Below, in pieces: positions 10,710 to 23,614 of a stretch of 64,000 nt of DNA. Within the stretch, counting starts at the first letter, position 1. Each line of letters begins with the position of its first letter. The notes beneath the pieces were generated by a model, which saw only the letters and a program-made list of their open reading frames with translations, searched no databases and had not been told where the DNA came from. The position numbers and the translations under genes are program-made. The stretch spans positions 248,001 through 312,000 of the forward strand of contig JAPMXV010000005.1 of NCBI GenBank assembly GCA_026936335.1, in the 5' to 3' direction. This DNA is from Mantamonas sphyraenae. Taxonomy: Eukaryota; CRuMs; Mantamonadidae.

Positions 10710-13700
10710 ATGTCTGGTGAAGCACCCGAGATTGCTCTGGAGCCCCTGGACAGCAAAGGGAGCCGATCCGTCGGCGCCGACGGCGAGACGTCGTCAGCAC
10801 AGGGCCAGGCCGTACAGAGCCAATACACCCATCCGGAGGAGGAGGCCAACCTGTGGACCAAAGCCACCTTTGGATGGATCAACTCCCTCATGCAGCTGGG
10901 CTACAGCAGGCCCCTGCAGATCGACGACATCTGGGAGATGGCCGACTCGGACCGTGCCCTCAACCTCAACCGCGATTTCGATGCTCAATGGAAGCAGGAA
11001 GAGCAGCGTGTGGCCACCCTTCCTGACACATCGTACGTTTCCCCCTCTGTATCCTTCCACGACACCCTTTGCATGGCACTATCGCCTGTTGCTTCCAGAC
11101 ACATTCCGGCGCATGCACCCCTCATGGTTTCAACACACACCCCATGTCTCTTTCCCTTGCCACTTGTCCACCATGTCCCATTCCCCCCCATTTGCAAATG
11201 ATTCCCTTGGTGATTCCCGTCCCCGTCCTCCCGTTATCGCCGCTTGTTTCCGGCTCTTTCGCTCACACTGATCGGCACCACCCTTCCGCTCCCCGCTTCC
11301 CGTCCCCCCTCCCCCTTCTTCCCCGGCCGTGAACTACCCCCTCCCAATGACGTCTACGGTAGGCCTTCGCTGCTGCGTGTGCTCAACGGCTTTGTGGGAC
11401 GCAACTTTTGGATGTCGGCAGCGTGGAAGCTGGTGCACGACGTGGCGCTGTTCATCGGACCGCTAATCCTCAAGGAACTGCTGCACTGGGTCAACGACAA
11501 GACGATGGACCCCGGTCTCGGCTGGCTCTATGTCTTTGGCTTCTTCATGGGCAACATGCTCATCCTGCTCACCATCAACCAATACTTCCACACGCTGTTC
11601 CGCGTCTCTGTTCATCTGCGCGCAGGCCTCATCACAGCCCTGTACCAAAAGGCCCTCAAGTTGTCCTGCACCGCTCGTCAAGGCATGACGGCAGGCAAAA
11701 TCACCAACCTGATGAGCACAGACACCAGCAAGTTGGCCGACACCGTGGTGTACCTGCACGTGTTATGGAGCTCCCCATTCCAGATCATTGTGTGTCTGTA
11801 CCTCCTCTACGGCATCCTGGGCCCCTCTGTGTTCCTGGGACTGGCCATCATGATCCTGCTGATTCCCATCCAGGGCCGTGTGGCCAAGATGGCCGCAGGG
11901 TACGCCCGTGCCAAGATGCGACACATGGACGAACGCGTCAAATCCACCAACGAGATCCTGCATGGCATTCGCATCATCAAAATGTACGCCTGGGAAACGG
12001 CGGTCAGTCAGACCGTGGAGCAGATGCGCAGTGCCGAACTCGTCCAGCTGCGCAAGAGCCTCATCCTCAACAGTTGGGCCTCGGCCATTTCCAACTCGGT
12101 CATCCTGTTGGTCACCCTGGCCACGTTTGCTCTGTACACTCTGCTGGGCAACGAACTCGATGCACCCACCGCCTTTACCTCCCTGGCCCTCTTTGGCGTC
12201 CTTCGCTTCCCGCTCGCCATGCTGCCACGCATCATCACTCGAGCCGCAGAGAGCAACGTCTCCCTTAAGCGCCTCAACGTCTACTTTAACCTGGACGAGC
12301 TCGATCCCATGGACTTTTCTCTGCACGGCGATGCCTCTGCAGAGCCGCATGTGACCATGGACCAAGCCACCTTTGACTGGAGCGCCCACCAGCAAACCAC
12401 CAACCTGCTGGAGAGCCAGAGCAAGGACAAGAGCAAGAAGAGTGACAACAAGCAGCAGGGCAACGGAAAGGAGCAAGGGGCGAAGGAGGAGGAGCAGAAG
12501 GACGGGAAGGAGGAGAAGGATGATCAGCAGAACACAGGTCCCACGCTCAAGAACATCAGTGTGCACGTGAGCAAACATGAGATGCTGGCTGTGGTGGGCG
12601 AAGTGGGATCAGGCAAATCGTCGTTGCTGCAGGCCATTCTGGGCGAAATCCCCTTGCTGACAGGCTCACAGGCCACCAAGGGATCCATTGCCTATGTACC
12701 CCAGCAGGCGTACATCCAGAACGCCACCGTGCGTGACAACATCCTCTTTGGTCTGCCTTACAACGAGCGACGCTACAACGAGGCTTTGGACGTGTGTGCC
12801 CTGCGTCCCGACATCCAGGTGCTGCCGGCGGGCGACGAAACCGAAATCGGCGAAAAGGGCATCAATCTGAGCGGAGGCCAGAAGCAGCGCATCTCGTTGG
12901 CACGTGCCGTGTATGCCGACGCGCAGGTGTACCTGCTGGACGACCCACTGAGTGCGGTGGATTCGCATGTCTCTCTGCACATTTTTGAGCAGTGCATCAC
13001 GGGGGCACTGAGCAACAAGCTGCGTGTGTTTGCAACCAACCAGCTGCAGTACGTACGCTACGCAGACGCCATCCTGGTGCTGGAAAACGGCCAGGTCAAC
13101 ACGCAAGGGTCCTACGACGACCTCATGGAATCCAACGAGGTCTTTCGCAACCTCATCATCAAGTTTGCCGGCCACGAGGACGAGGAAAATGAGGAGGGCG
13201 ACGGTGCTGCAGCGGTCATCGATGGCGATGATGTTGATCCTTCTGCGCAGCTCGATGAAGTCGTGCGTGCAGAGGGGGTCATCCCCGAGGTGGTGGTTGA
13301 ATCCGATGCCACAGTTGCCACGCGAGACACAGACTCTGAGGAGAAGGGCGAAGGAAACGACGTGGGGGAAGAGGAAGAGGAAGAGGAGGAGGAGGAGCAG
13401 TTTGACGATGTGGACTTTGCCACCGACGAAGACGACATGGGAGGTGCCTCGTTGCTTGCTGGAAAGAAGGACAAAAAGGAGAGCAGCAAGTCCAAGCAAA
13501 AACAACAGAAGAACAAGGGCAAGAAGAACACGAAGGAGGAGCAGGAAGAAGACGGGGCCGACAAGCTGATCGACAAGGAAGAGCGTGAAACGGGCAGCGT
13601 GAAGAGCAAGGTGTATCTGTCCTACCTCAAGGTGATGGGCACACCCATGTTCCTTGCGCTCATGGGCGCTGCGTTTGTCATGGTGCAGGGTACTCAGGTG

Positions 13701-15368
13701 GGCAGCGACTTTTGGCTGGCCTGGTGGACGGATGAACACCACGACCTGCAGGTGTGGTGGTACATGCTGGGTTACGCGGGTTGGACGTTTGCTACAGCCC
13801 TGGCTTCACTGGGCCGAGGCGTGATGGTTGCGTATGGGAATTACAACGCCTCGCACACGTTGCATCATCGCCTGTTTGATGCTGTGCTTCACGCACCCGT
13901 GCGCTTCTTTGACACCACCCCCGTGGGACGCATCATCAACCGCTTCAGCAAGGATTTGGAGGAGATCGACTCTGTGCTGTGTTGGAATCTGCTCATGTTT
14001 GCTGGGTGCCTGCTTGTGGTGTTGTCCACCCTGGTGGTCATCTCCGCCATCACGCCGTACTTCATCCTGCCCATGATCCCCATCATGTACCTGTACTTCC
14101 GCTTCCAACGCTTCTACCGCAGCAGCAGCCGAGAGATGAAGCGTCTGGACAGCATCAGCCGCAGTCCCATCTACGCACACTTCAGCGAGACGCTGGGAGG
14201 CCTGACCACCATCCGCGCCTACCAGAGTCAAGAGCGCTTCTCCAGCGAAAACGCAACCAAGCTGGATACCAACCTCAAGGCGTTCTTTACAAACAACGCC
14301 AGCAACCGGTGGTTGGATGTGCGCCTGCAGTTCATTGGCAACTGCGTGGTGTGCTTTGCCGCCACCTTTGCGGTGTTGGCACGCAACGAGTTGCCGCCGG
14401 GACTGGTGGGTCTGAGCATCACCCAGGCACTGCGCATCACGGGCAACCTCAACTGGGCGGTGCGCATGTTTGCAAGCACCGAAAACAGCATGAATGCCAT
14501 GGAGCGTGTGCGACACTACGGCAAGCTCGAACCCGAGGCCCCATTTGACATCCCTGCCACCCAGCCGCCTGCCACTTGGCCTCAGGAGGGTCGCGTGTCG
14601 TTTGAAAAGTATTCCATGCGCTACCGCGAGGGCCTGGACCTGGCGTTGAAGCAGATCAGTGTGCAGTTTGAGGCCCACGAAAAGGTGGGCATTGTGGGAC
14701 GCACCGGCAGTGGCAAGTCGTCCATGATGGCTGCCCTGTTGCGTCTGGTTGAAGCTGCCTCTGGGCGCATTGTCGTCGATGGCGTGGATGTGTCCACCAT
14801 TGGTCTGCACGCCCTGCGTTCCGCCGTGGCCATCATCCCGCAGGATCCCACCCTGTTTAGCGGCACCATCCGCTACAACATCGACCCGTTCGACGAATAC
14901 GGCGATCTGGAGGTGTGGACGGCGCTGGAGCGTGCACACATGCGCAGCGTGGTGGAGAATCTGCCAGGCAAGCTCGAGGAACCCGTGAGTGAGGGTGGCG
15001 AGAACTTCAGCGTGGGTGAGAAGCAGTTGCTGTGCCTCGCCAGGGCTCTGATCCGCAACGCCAAAATCATTCTGCTGGACGAGTGCACGGCTGCAATCGA
15101 TCCGCAAACCGATGAACTGGTGCAGGAGACCATTCGCGACGAGTTCCGCGACTGCACCGTGCTCACCATTGCCCACCGGCTGCACACCATCATCAGCAGC
15201 GATCGCATCCTCGTCCTCGAACAGGGAAGCGTCCTCGAGTTTGACTCTCCCAAGGTCCTCCTCCAGAACCCAGAGTCTCTTTTCAGCAAACTTGTCGACA
15301 AGACAGGCAGCAGCACCTCTCGTGTCCTCCGAGCCATTGCCAATGGGGAGGAAGTGACGAGTCAGTAG
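10710..15368 (+). CDS. ABCC/MRP-type full ABC transporter (short form)
   Basis: Two exons (10710-11032 and 11363-15368) encode 1442 residues. Order: cytosolic N-terminus, TMD1, NBD1, acidic linker, TMD2, NBD2; there is no TMD0, as in MRP4-like members. NBD1 has Walker A GEVGSGKSS (about 520), signature LSGGQKQR and Walker B 'YLLDDPLSAVD'. NBD2 has GRTGSGKSS (about 1220), a changed signature FSVGEKQ and 'ILLDECTAAID'. The degenerate NBD1 Walker B Asp (DDP instead of DE) is typical of ABCC, so ATP is probably hydrolysed mainly at one site. The linker (about 710-800) is very rich in Glu, Asp and Lys. An unusual insert of charged residues precedes NBD1 (about 455-490). Likely exports organic anions or conjugates; the substrate cannot be read from sequence. 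Confidence 0.93.
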
Positions 15369-15455
15369 TTTCGTGTGTGCATGGAGTGGGCAGTACAATC
15401 TGATGAATCTGATGATGGATGGTCACCCCCCCCCAACCCCCCCAACCCAAATCCT

Positions 15456-16593
15456 ATGGTCGCCTCAATCGTCACGTACATCATACTGGCGTTTTGTGCG
15501 CCCGTAGTGGCGGCCGTCTTGCCACTGGTGTTGTTTGATCGGCAGGTGCCCGATCGGGTGGCGTCGATCATGCTTGCCATTTCAGGGGGCCTATTGCTGT
15601 CCATTGCCACGCTCGATCTGATCCCAGAGGCCATGGGCATTGTATTGGGCGATGGTGAACTGGATGCCTTCCACGCAGGCAGCCGCTGGGTCATGTGCGG
15701 CATGGGCGTGGGCTACTTTACCCTCCTCACGCTGGAGCAGTTCTTTGGCCACGAGCATGGCAGCTCCAGTGGCAACGGCCCCACTGGGCACAGTCACAGT
15801 CACAGTCACAGCCACAACGCCGGTCCTGCCGAGCTCGCCTCCTCCAAAAAGGATGAGGACGCCCACGACCGGGAGCTGGAGACGGGAACCCCGACGCATG
15901 CCCACAGTCACGCCCACAGCCACAGCTTCGACGAACAGCCCTCGGGCCATGCCATGTCCACCACTGCCTTTATTGGACTGGCTGTGCACAGTTTTGTCGA
16001 CGGCGTCGTCATTGCTGGTCAGTTGTTGCCTTCCCCGCTGCAATCGGACGCGGGCTCCTCTTGTTCCCCCTTTGGATATCCGCTCCAACCCTGTTGCTGA
16101 CACACTTGCTCATCCGCACACCCACTCGCTGGGCTTCACATCGTACGTGTCCATGTGTACACATGCCTGTTCTCCGGTCACCCCCTCCCACACAGGCGCC
16201 TTCAACGCGAGTGTGGAGATCGGCAGCCGCGTCGGGTTGGCCATCGTCATCCACAAGTGCCCTGACGGCATTGTGATGGCCTCCTTGCTCGCCAGTGCTG
16301 CTCGGGGCAAAATCAACTGGTCGCAGCTATGGCTGATTGTGGCCATCAGTGCCATGACGCCGTTGGGCACCATTGTGGGCCTGTCTTTCTTGACTGGATT
16401 TAGCAACTTGTCCCTGGGCTTCGTGCTTGGCTTTGGCGCGGGCTCCTTCCTGTATATCTCAGCCACTGGCATCATGAACGAATTGATGCACGAGGACGAC
16501 AAGCAAGCACGTATGCTCTACCTCATCAGTATCATGGTCGGCTACGGGTTGTTTGCCGCCAGCGAGGGATTTGGCGTCGGACATGCTCATTGA
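15456..16593 (+). CDS. ZIP-family metal transporter (SLC39-like)
   Basis: Two exons (15456-16017, 16196-16593), 319 residues. Membrane segments start directly after MVASIVTYIILAF. ZIP metal-site helices are visible as 'HSFVDG' and 'HKCPDG', the latter after the intron. Two His-rich loops in the cytosolic insert (HSHSHSHSH and THAHSHAHSHS) are typical zinc-sensing or metal-collecting loops. ZIP proteins move zinc, iron or manganese into the cytosol. An in-frame ATG at 15381 would add 25 residues encoded by a poly-C, Pro-rich stretch; I prefer 15456 because it begins right at TM1. Tandem behind ABCC with 87 bp between; convergent with the cyclase-like gene. Confidence 0.9.
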
Positions 16594-16669
16594 TCGACAC
16601 CCACCCACCCACCATAAACACAGTCTCCGTTTGAAGTGTGTTGTAAAACTTGCTGTTCATTCAATTCAA

Positions 16670-19431
16670 TCATTTGTCCACCTCGAGGTACCGGGAGATC
16701 AAAAAGTGGTGTCGTTTCATGTTTTCGATGTGCACCACACCGGTGACAGTGACGAGCAGGGCAGTGTACGTGCCAAACAGCGCTGGAGGCGTAAAGTTAA
16801 ACACCAGCGAGTACAGGGGCAGGAGGAGCACCTGCACGAAAGCCATACCGACGGCGTCAACACTGCGCACGGTACCGGGCACAACAACCGCACCCATGAA
16901 ACACATGAGGGCAGACATGTACCCGATCTGCTCTACAAACGGGAGGATGGTCACAAGCGTCGCCAGCAGGCCCAACACGTTGAACATCAGCACAAAGTAA
17001 AAGTTTGCCACGGAGCGCAGGCACAGCTTCTTGTTTGGCATGAGCGTGAGAATGTACGCACTCAGGGAGAGGAAACACACAATAATGAGGCGTGCAAAAA
17101 TGGCGATCTGGTAGTACGCCTGGTTCACAGGCGACAGCATAAGGGCGTCGCTGCCAGCACCGATGCACAACGCAGCCCATGACCACATGACCACGGTGCG
17201 GAAGGGCCCAATGCCTCCCTCTGCCACAAACTCCTCGTACTCTGACTCCAGACGCGGGTCTTCAAAGCCACAGCGGTACGTCCATGGATGATGTGAAAGC
17301 AGGCGGTACGGAAGAGCACTGTGCTGGTGCACGTTGCTCTCCAGCCGAGCGTCCATATCCATGTTCACGTTGGAGATGTTCAACTGTGCCGCTGGTTGGA
17401 ACAGACAGGACCACCACGCTCTGTGCAAGGCACTGCGCTCGGTATCGTCGTCGGGCAAAATGCGAAACAGATCGCGTTCCTGGTGTCGCAATTCCGTGAT
17501 GCGCACAAAGAAGCGGCGTCGCATGCGTTCGATGCCAAAGGCACACACCATGGTGATGATGGACACCTGCACGGGTGCCAAAAAGGTGTAGAGCAGCTCA
17601 CCGGGCTCGGTGCTCACCAGCGACGCAGCCGATGTGAACAGCAGACACACTGCGTTGAGCACTATGAGGTCGCGGAAAAGCATGCCACTGGCCAGATTGA
17701 ACCACAGGATCCGCACAAACACAATGAAGCTGTTGCGCTGGCCACTGGGGGCGCCGCCTGAACGCAGCAGGTACTCCACGTATGCGCTGAACATAGCTCC
17801 CACAAGGAAGGACATGGCCGACCAGATACGCCCTCGCTGCGGTCTGTTTCTGTCAATGAGCACCCCCAAGATGGGCACGCAGGTGATGGTCACCGAGCCC
17901 ACGGTGACATAGAAGGGCATGCGCATCTGGGCACCGCCAAGGTACAGGCCCTGAACGGCAATCCACGGAAGACGCATTACAGCCGATCCAATCACAAAGA
18001 ACATCGTCAGCCAGCGTGTGGTGATGGCATTCATCCTCGTGTACCTGCTCTCGAGTTTGGGGTCGTTGAATGCCAGGGTGAATGGATGGACCAACCCTGT
18101 GATGCGTCCGATGCGCAGGCGTGGTGCATCGGGTTTGAGATGTGCCAGAACAGTTGCGTCTGTAGGCGCACTCTCCATGGCCTTGTCTGCCATGCGTCGC
18201 TGTCTGTTCACCTGCATGTCTGTGGTCCAGCGCGACGACAGATTGTTTGCGTTGTACTGCTGCACCATGGTGCTGTTGCTCACAAAGCCTTCCACCATGG
18301 CCATCGAGACATCGGATGCGGTGCTCTCTTCCAAGCAGCGCATGATCGTGTGCAGCGAGGTGTGCATCACCTGTCCACTCAACACGACCTCCTGGTCCCT
18401 GTCTGGCAGCAATTGATGTTCGGACCTTGCATCCACCACACGTTGTTGGCCGTACCACTCTGGAAGCAGCACGTCACCGTACACAAGTTCCATGGGTGTG
18501 TCTGCCTCCGCCATCATCCGTGTTGGCGAGCCTGCAGGCGACCACACCGCGTCGTCTCGGTCGTACACGTGCGCTGCAGATTCGCTGTGAGTCAGCTCAT
18601 CGTCAGAATCCTCCTCCATCATGGCTTCCTCCGCCCATCGCTTGTCAATACCCGATACTGGAGAGGACGGAGGAGAGGTCTCGGCACCACTGCCTCGGCC
18701 CAAGGACGTCGAGGTGGACGGATGAACCTTGGAGCTCGGCGCCGCTGACGTCGTTGTACCGTTGCTATTGCGTTGTGCCTTTTCCTGTGCCATGCTCTGG
18801 CCCAGCGAAATGATGCGCCTCGCCACACGGAGATCGTCTGCGGCATTGGGTGAGGCAGACACGATGTTGTTGGCCTTTGCAATTTGCATCAACTGGGGAT
18901 GGTGAGGCACTTTGGCGAGGTTTGCGCCGGTGTCCACATAGTGTTCCTGCTGTGGCTGCTGCTCGGTGCCTCGGGGACGGCGTGTTGCCGACAGCATGCT
19001 CGACACATACGACGACTGGTGCGAGTGAGTCGCTGTGGGCCTTTTACGCGCTGTGGCTTGCACCCAGATCCTGTCGCCGTGCTGATCCACGAGTCTCAGA
19101 GTGCCGTGGTGCAGAATGCCCATCGTCGGGAGCTCGGCCAGCCGCTCCGCATCTTGTCGAGACCACCTGGTCGACGCACGTGAGATGCGAGACACAGTGT
19201 TGCGTGTCGATGCACGGCTGTGTGCACGGCTGCCCACACGCGTGCTTGGCGCACGCGTACGCTGTCTCCGATCCTCAGGTTCGTCTTGCAACACCTCTTC
19301 CAAAGCGAGCGCCGTGGATGGACGCTCCAGGGTGTTTGTCTCGGGAATGCTCTCCAGCTTGGAACCACGGCCGTTTGCGGCCTTGCGAGTTCCAGTGACA
19401 CCAGATGCGTTGGGAGTGGTTGCGCGAGAGC

Positions 19432-19472
<41 letters not shown>

Positions 19473-22400
19473 CGATGGCTGCTTTTGGTGTCCTGCGTCA
19501 GAGGTGGCATCTGCTCTTTCAGGTCCAGAGGGATGATGGTCAACACAGGCAGCATGATTTGACGTGCCTGCTCGATGGATTGCACGTCGCAGGTGTCCGA
19601 GAACAGCATACAGCTACCGTCTGGTTGCAGCACAACAGACACTCCTTCTCGTTGACACAGGCTGATCAAGTCACACAGCAGCGTCAACTGCTGCTTGACT
19701 TCCGGCCAGCTCCACGAGGAGGCAAAGTTGTCCGGCTTGATGCGTCGCAAAACGGCCACAAAGCGCGTTTCCGGCAACTCGTACGCACCGGACATCAGCG
19801 CTTCATCCATGCTTGCCTCCATCTGCTGTCGTTCACTCTCCTCCACTTCTGCTTCGTCTGATCGTGCATCGTCGTTGTCGACATCGTCGTCGTTCAAGGT
19901 CTCATGCTGCGGCGCGTTTATCGTTTCGGACGAGTTGGTCGAGTTGGTTTCGCGGGTAGCACTCGTTGGCTGGCGTTCATCCTCCAGGTGTGCAATGAAG
20001 ACTGCCGATTCGGTTTGCGCACACACCCCATCCAACATGGGGGTGTTGACCGGACGCAGCGTGAGGAGGATGCGACGCAGGGTGTCCGTTTGTGCTTTTG
20101 CGATTTCGCCAACCTCGTTCAGGGAAAACACGACACGATCTTCACGCAGCCGTTCCCTACGCACGAGATAAGTGACAAAGCCTGCGAAGATCACAAAGCC
20201 AATTGGCTTGAGCACGATTCCCATGGTTGGATCGAGGGCGATGACAAGCGTCACCTGAGCTGCAAGCACAGCTGCCACTGCCAGTATGGAGCGTGGGCGA
20301 AGAAAGAAACCGGCGTGGACAAAGAAAAGGGTGATGAAAAGGTCGACGACGCCGTAGATAGCCCACTTGGCTCCAACGACGAGAATGAGGAGACTCGAGG
20401 CACTGCCAACAAGCACAGCCACAACGGCGCTGAACCGCTCCGAGTGGCGCACAAAGAAGTGAGTGTAGGTGAGGGCAAACGCGATGATGATGACGGGCAC
20501 TGTGAAAAAGGTGCGCACGGCAATGGTTCGCGTGGGAGGCATTTCAAACAGGAGCACCTCCACGACAGTAAACACAGTGCTGCGCACAGCCAAAAGAATC
20601 AGCATGATGCGCAGGATACGTGCGTTGATCACTTGGCGATGCGTACGGAATCGATTCTCCGTCTTGGGATCTGTAAACGCGTTGAGGCGGTTGAGCTTGT
20701 TGTCACAGTACACATCGAGGGCTTCGACGAGTGCCTTTCCGCTGACAATGCTCAGGATGTCAAACACGGTGCAAGCTTCGTCATGGGTCATCCGCCTCGT
20801 CAATAGGGGCGGCGTCTCATGCAGTTCACTTCCGCTGGCGAGCTGGATCGTGTCTGTCAACTCAAGTTGCGGTTGCACGCGTCGGTTATTGCGCCGTGGC
20901 GGCCTGTATGCTGCAGCTGCATAATCTGTGTTTGCACGTTGGTCCTCGCTGTCCAAGTTACCGAGACCGTCGTATTCGCGGAAGGCCTCGCTGAAGCGTT
21001 GCAGGGCAGGGAAGCGGGCGCCGATGATGTTCTGCATCTCGATCCACTGGCTGGTCGGCAGGTAGCTATCCATGTGCTTGGAGCAAATAGTGTTCACGAT
21101 GGGCATTTTGAGGCATCGAATGCGAGCGTGGATGGGAGGCAGACTGTCGTCGTGCTGTGGAGGCGGCCCCAACTCGTGAGGATCAGCACCGGGTGGCACG
21201 TGGCTGCAGTGGTTCCCAGAGGCCATTGCATCCGTGAGAGAAGCGTGCGATGAGGATGGAGATGACGAGTTCTCACGCAAAGGGCGCGGAGCGGATTGAA
21301 ACGCCGGGATGGAGGGCATGATGGAAATACCGCTGGAACCGTTGTGGCCTTCGTTGTTGATTGGCGCAGGCTGTTGGGCCGGTTTGGGTTGGGCGTGCGG
21401 CTGGTGTTTTGACGGATCCGGTGTTTGGATGGGCTTCAGTGCACTTTCATAGTTGGGATGCACAATGATCTTGGTATCGCCGGGGGAGACGTGTTGCAGA
21501 TTCTGGATGGCGATGTCCTGGGCGGGACCCGAGAGCATGCACAGCTGGTCGGGGTTGAACTCCAGAGTGTATCCGGCCACAATGGTAAAGGAGACGAGTG
21601 CAGGGGTTGTTTGCTTGCTTGCGTGTTGCGCGTTCTGCATTGCGCTCGTGTGCGAACTCTGAAGGAGCTCGTCAAGGAAGGAAGCATCGCTGCTTTGTCT
21701 TCTTAGCCTGCTTGACTGCGATTTGGGGCTCGCGTTGCCACTGGGAGGAGTCGTGGAGGCGCTTGCTGCCGTGCTGGCAGTTGCCGAGGTTTGAGCGTGG
21801 CCGCCATCGTCGTCGTGGTTCGGACCACCATTTGCGTTTGCAGTTGCTAATCGATTGAACAAAACGGAGCTAAACATAGCGTTGGCGGAGGAAGCCAGCG
21901 TGTCAACGGCATCTGCCATGGGCAGGAGGAACTCGGGACATTCGTTTTGCATGAGGGCGAGATGAGAGAGGGTGAGACGGCGAGCAACCTCTGCAATCTG
22001 GCTGAGCATGTGGTTGATAAACAGATGATTGTGCTGGTGGCGCAGGGTGTCGAGATGATGTGGGGAGGGAGGGGTGCGTTCGAGCGACTGGTAATACTCG
22101 CTATAGCGCATTGTCTGGTGATACTCACGCACCATGGCAGAGATGGGTGCACAGAGGGTAAGCACATCTCCGTGTGCCCTCCAGCTTTGGATGCCGAGGG
22201 AGGCGCAATAGTTCTCGAGCTCGGCCAGAAGGACCTTGCGCACGGTACGAGGTAGGGTTTGCGATCGAGGAGGATAGGCCGCATCGTGGGAGGAGCCAAA
22301 CACGTCGTTATAGTCGTGGAAATGGATGGCCAATAGGACAGAGGGCGCAGAGTGGCGGGCCGGCACGGGCAGAGGGTAGGTTTCAATCACCTGCGCCAGG

Positions 22401-23496
22401 CTCTTGGAATGCACAATGGCTGCGTAGCGGGCATGGACACGGCGCATCGATAGCAGCTTGCTGTGTGTGTCCACCAGTGCCCCAAACGCACGTGCGTGGA
22501 AAAGCACGGACAAATAGTTGACAATCGTGGCCGCGAAAACGCTTCGCATGGCAAGCACAAGGTTCTGTATGCTGTGCGCATTGAAAATGTACACGTCAAA
22601 CACGAGCAGATTGACGGTGCTGGCTATGAGAAAGGCAGCAAAGGTGTCGCGGGTGCGTTGCAGAATTGTAGCAGCGAGGACTGGGGGGAAATGAGAGGTG
22701 CCGAGTCGCCCGGCCGTGGGTGTGTTAGCCAAACGTGGTACGGGCACAAAGCAAACGTTGATGTCTCGCGTGCGATGTCCATGGCAAGGAAATGGGATGA
22801 GGTAGGGCAGAACAGAGGAGCTAGTGTACAATAACCGTGCACTGGCGCCACGGAGGCCGCAATAACAAAAGAGGCAAGTGTAAAAAACGGCGGCGGCGAG
22901 GGATCCCCCTCCGGGGTCGGAGGAGCTTGTGTGTACTGCAATGCAAAGTGAAAAACTTACGAAACTTTGTGAAAGGAGCCAAGATGGTGCCTGAAGGGAA
23001 AGGAGTTGTGGGCAGAAGGGGAAACGCTGTGAGCGGGGGGATTCACCGACGGAGAAGGAACGGGCTGGTGGGAAGGGTCGCGAAGCAACTCACGCAGATG
23101 GGCGGCCTCGTGCAGATGGGACAATGCATGGACGGCCACGACAATGTAGAAAACATAGAACCTGCGCACCACAGGAAAATAGGCAAAGTAAAGGTCCGTG
23201 TTGAAGGTGAGGCCGAGCATGGCAGCAGTTGGAAGGATGACCGAAAGCGGAACGAGCACCTCGGTTGCGATAAGGTGGCTGCTGTGATCCCGATGCATGG
23301 CATCATGCAAAACCGTGAAAATGGTGGCAACCATGACACACACCGCAAGCAGGCGTGCCGGTCGCTTGTTCGCTCGGACGTTATAGACCTCGTAGGCGGA
23401 GTCGTACGGAAAGGGCACAATCAGGCCAAAGTCGACGCCACGCTCGATGAGGTGGGGTCCCAAAAGGACCTTCCGAGCCAAGTCGATGATGGACAT
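16670..23496 (-). CDS. Giant four-bundle membrane protein with divergent class III nucleotide-cyclase-like domains
   Basis: Three exons (23094-23496, 22961-22990, 16670-22680) join in frame to 2147 residues. The long last exon has no plausible ATG at its start, which is why the two upstream exons are needed. Four hydrophobic bundles are each introduced by a related motif: FPYDSAYEVY (about 37), FTDPKTENRF (about 812), FNDPKLESRY (about 1679) and FEDPRLESEY (about 1949). Between bundles 1 and 2 a cyclase-like domain shows FHDYNDVF (D267), 'RAHGDVLTL' (D316) and 'LSGPAQDIAIQNLQ', which line up with the FADIxGF, IGD and GDxVNxAxR blocks. A second, weaker one between bundles 2 and 3 has 'VFIAHLED' and 'QPDGSCMLF', so the first metal Asp is lost. 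Ser-rich, acidic inserts separate them. Likely a transmembrane cyclase relative; activity is unproven. Confidence 0.6.
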
Positions 23497-23614
23497 GTGG
23501 TGTGTTTGAAGAAAACCACAATCCACAGAGCGAGTGTGGACTGGCTGGGTGGATGCAAGAAGAAAATGATGGTTGAGCCTGGGGCTTTCAGTCGTCGTCT
23601 TCTTTTCCCACGTC

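Noticed and set aside
13806-15398. 530-codon minus-strand frame opposite ABCC
   Set aside because: Covers both Walker motifs of the real gene in reverse; no independent evidence.
22681-22831. Non-ATG (TTG) start for the cyclase-like protein
   Set aside because: An unlikely initiator; two upstream exons with good splice sites supply an ATG at 23496 and another TM segment in frame.
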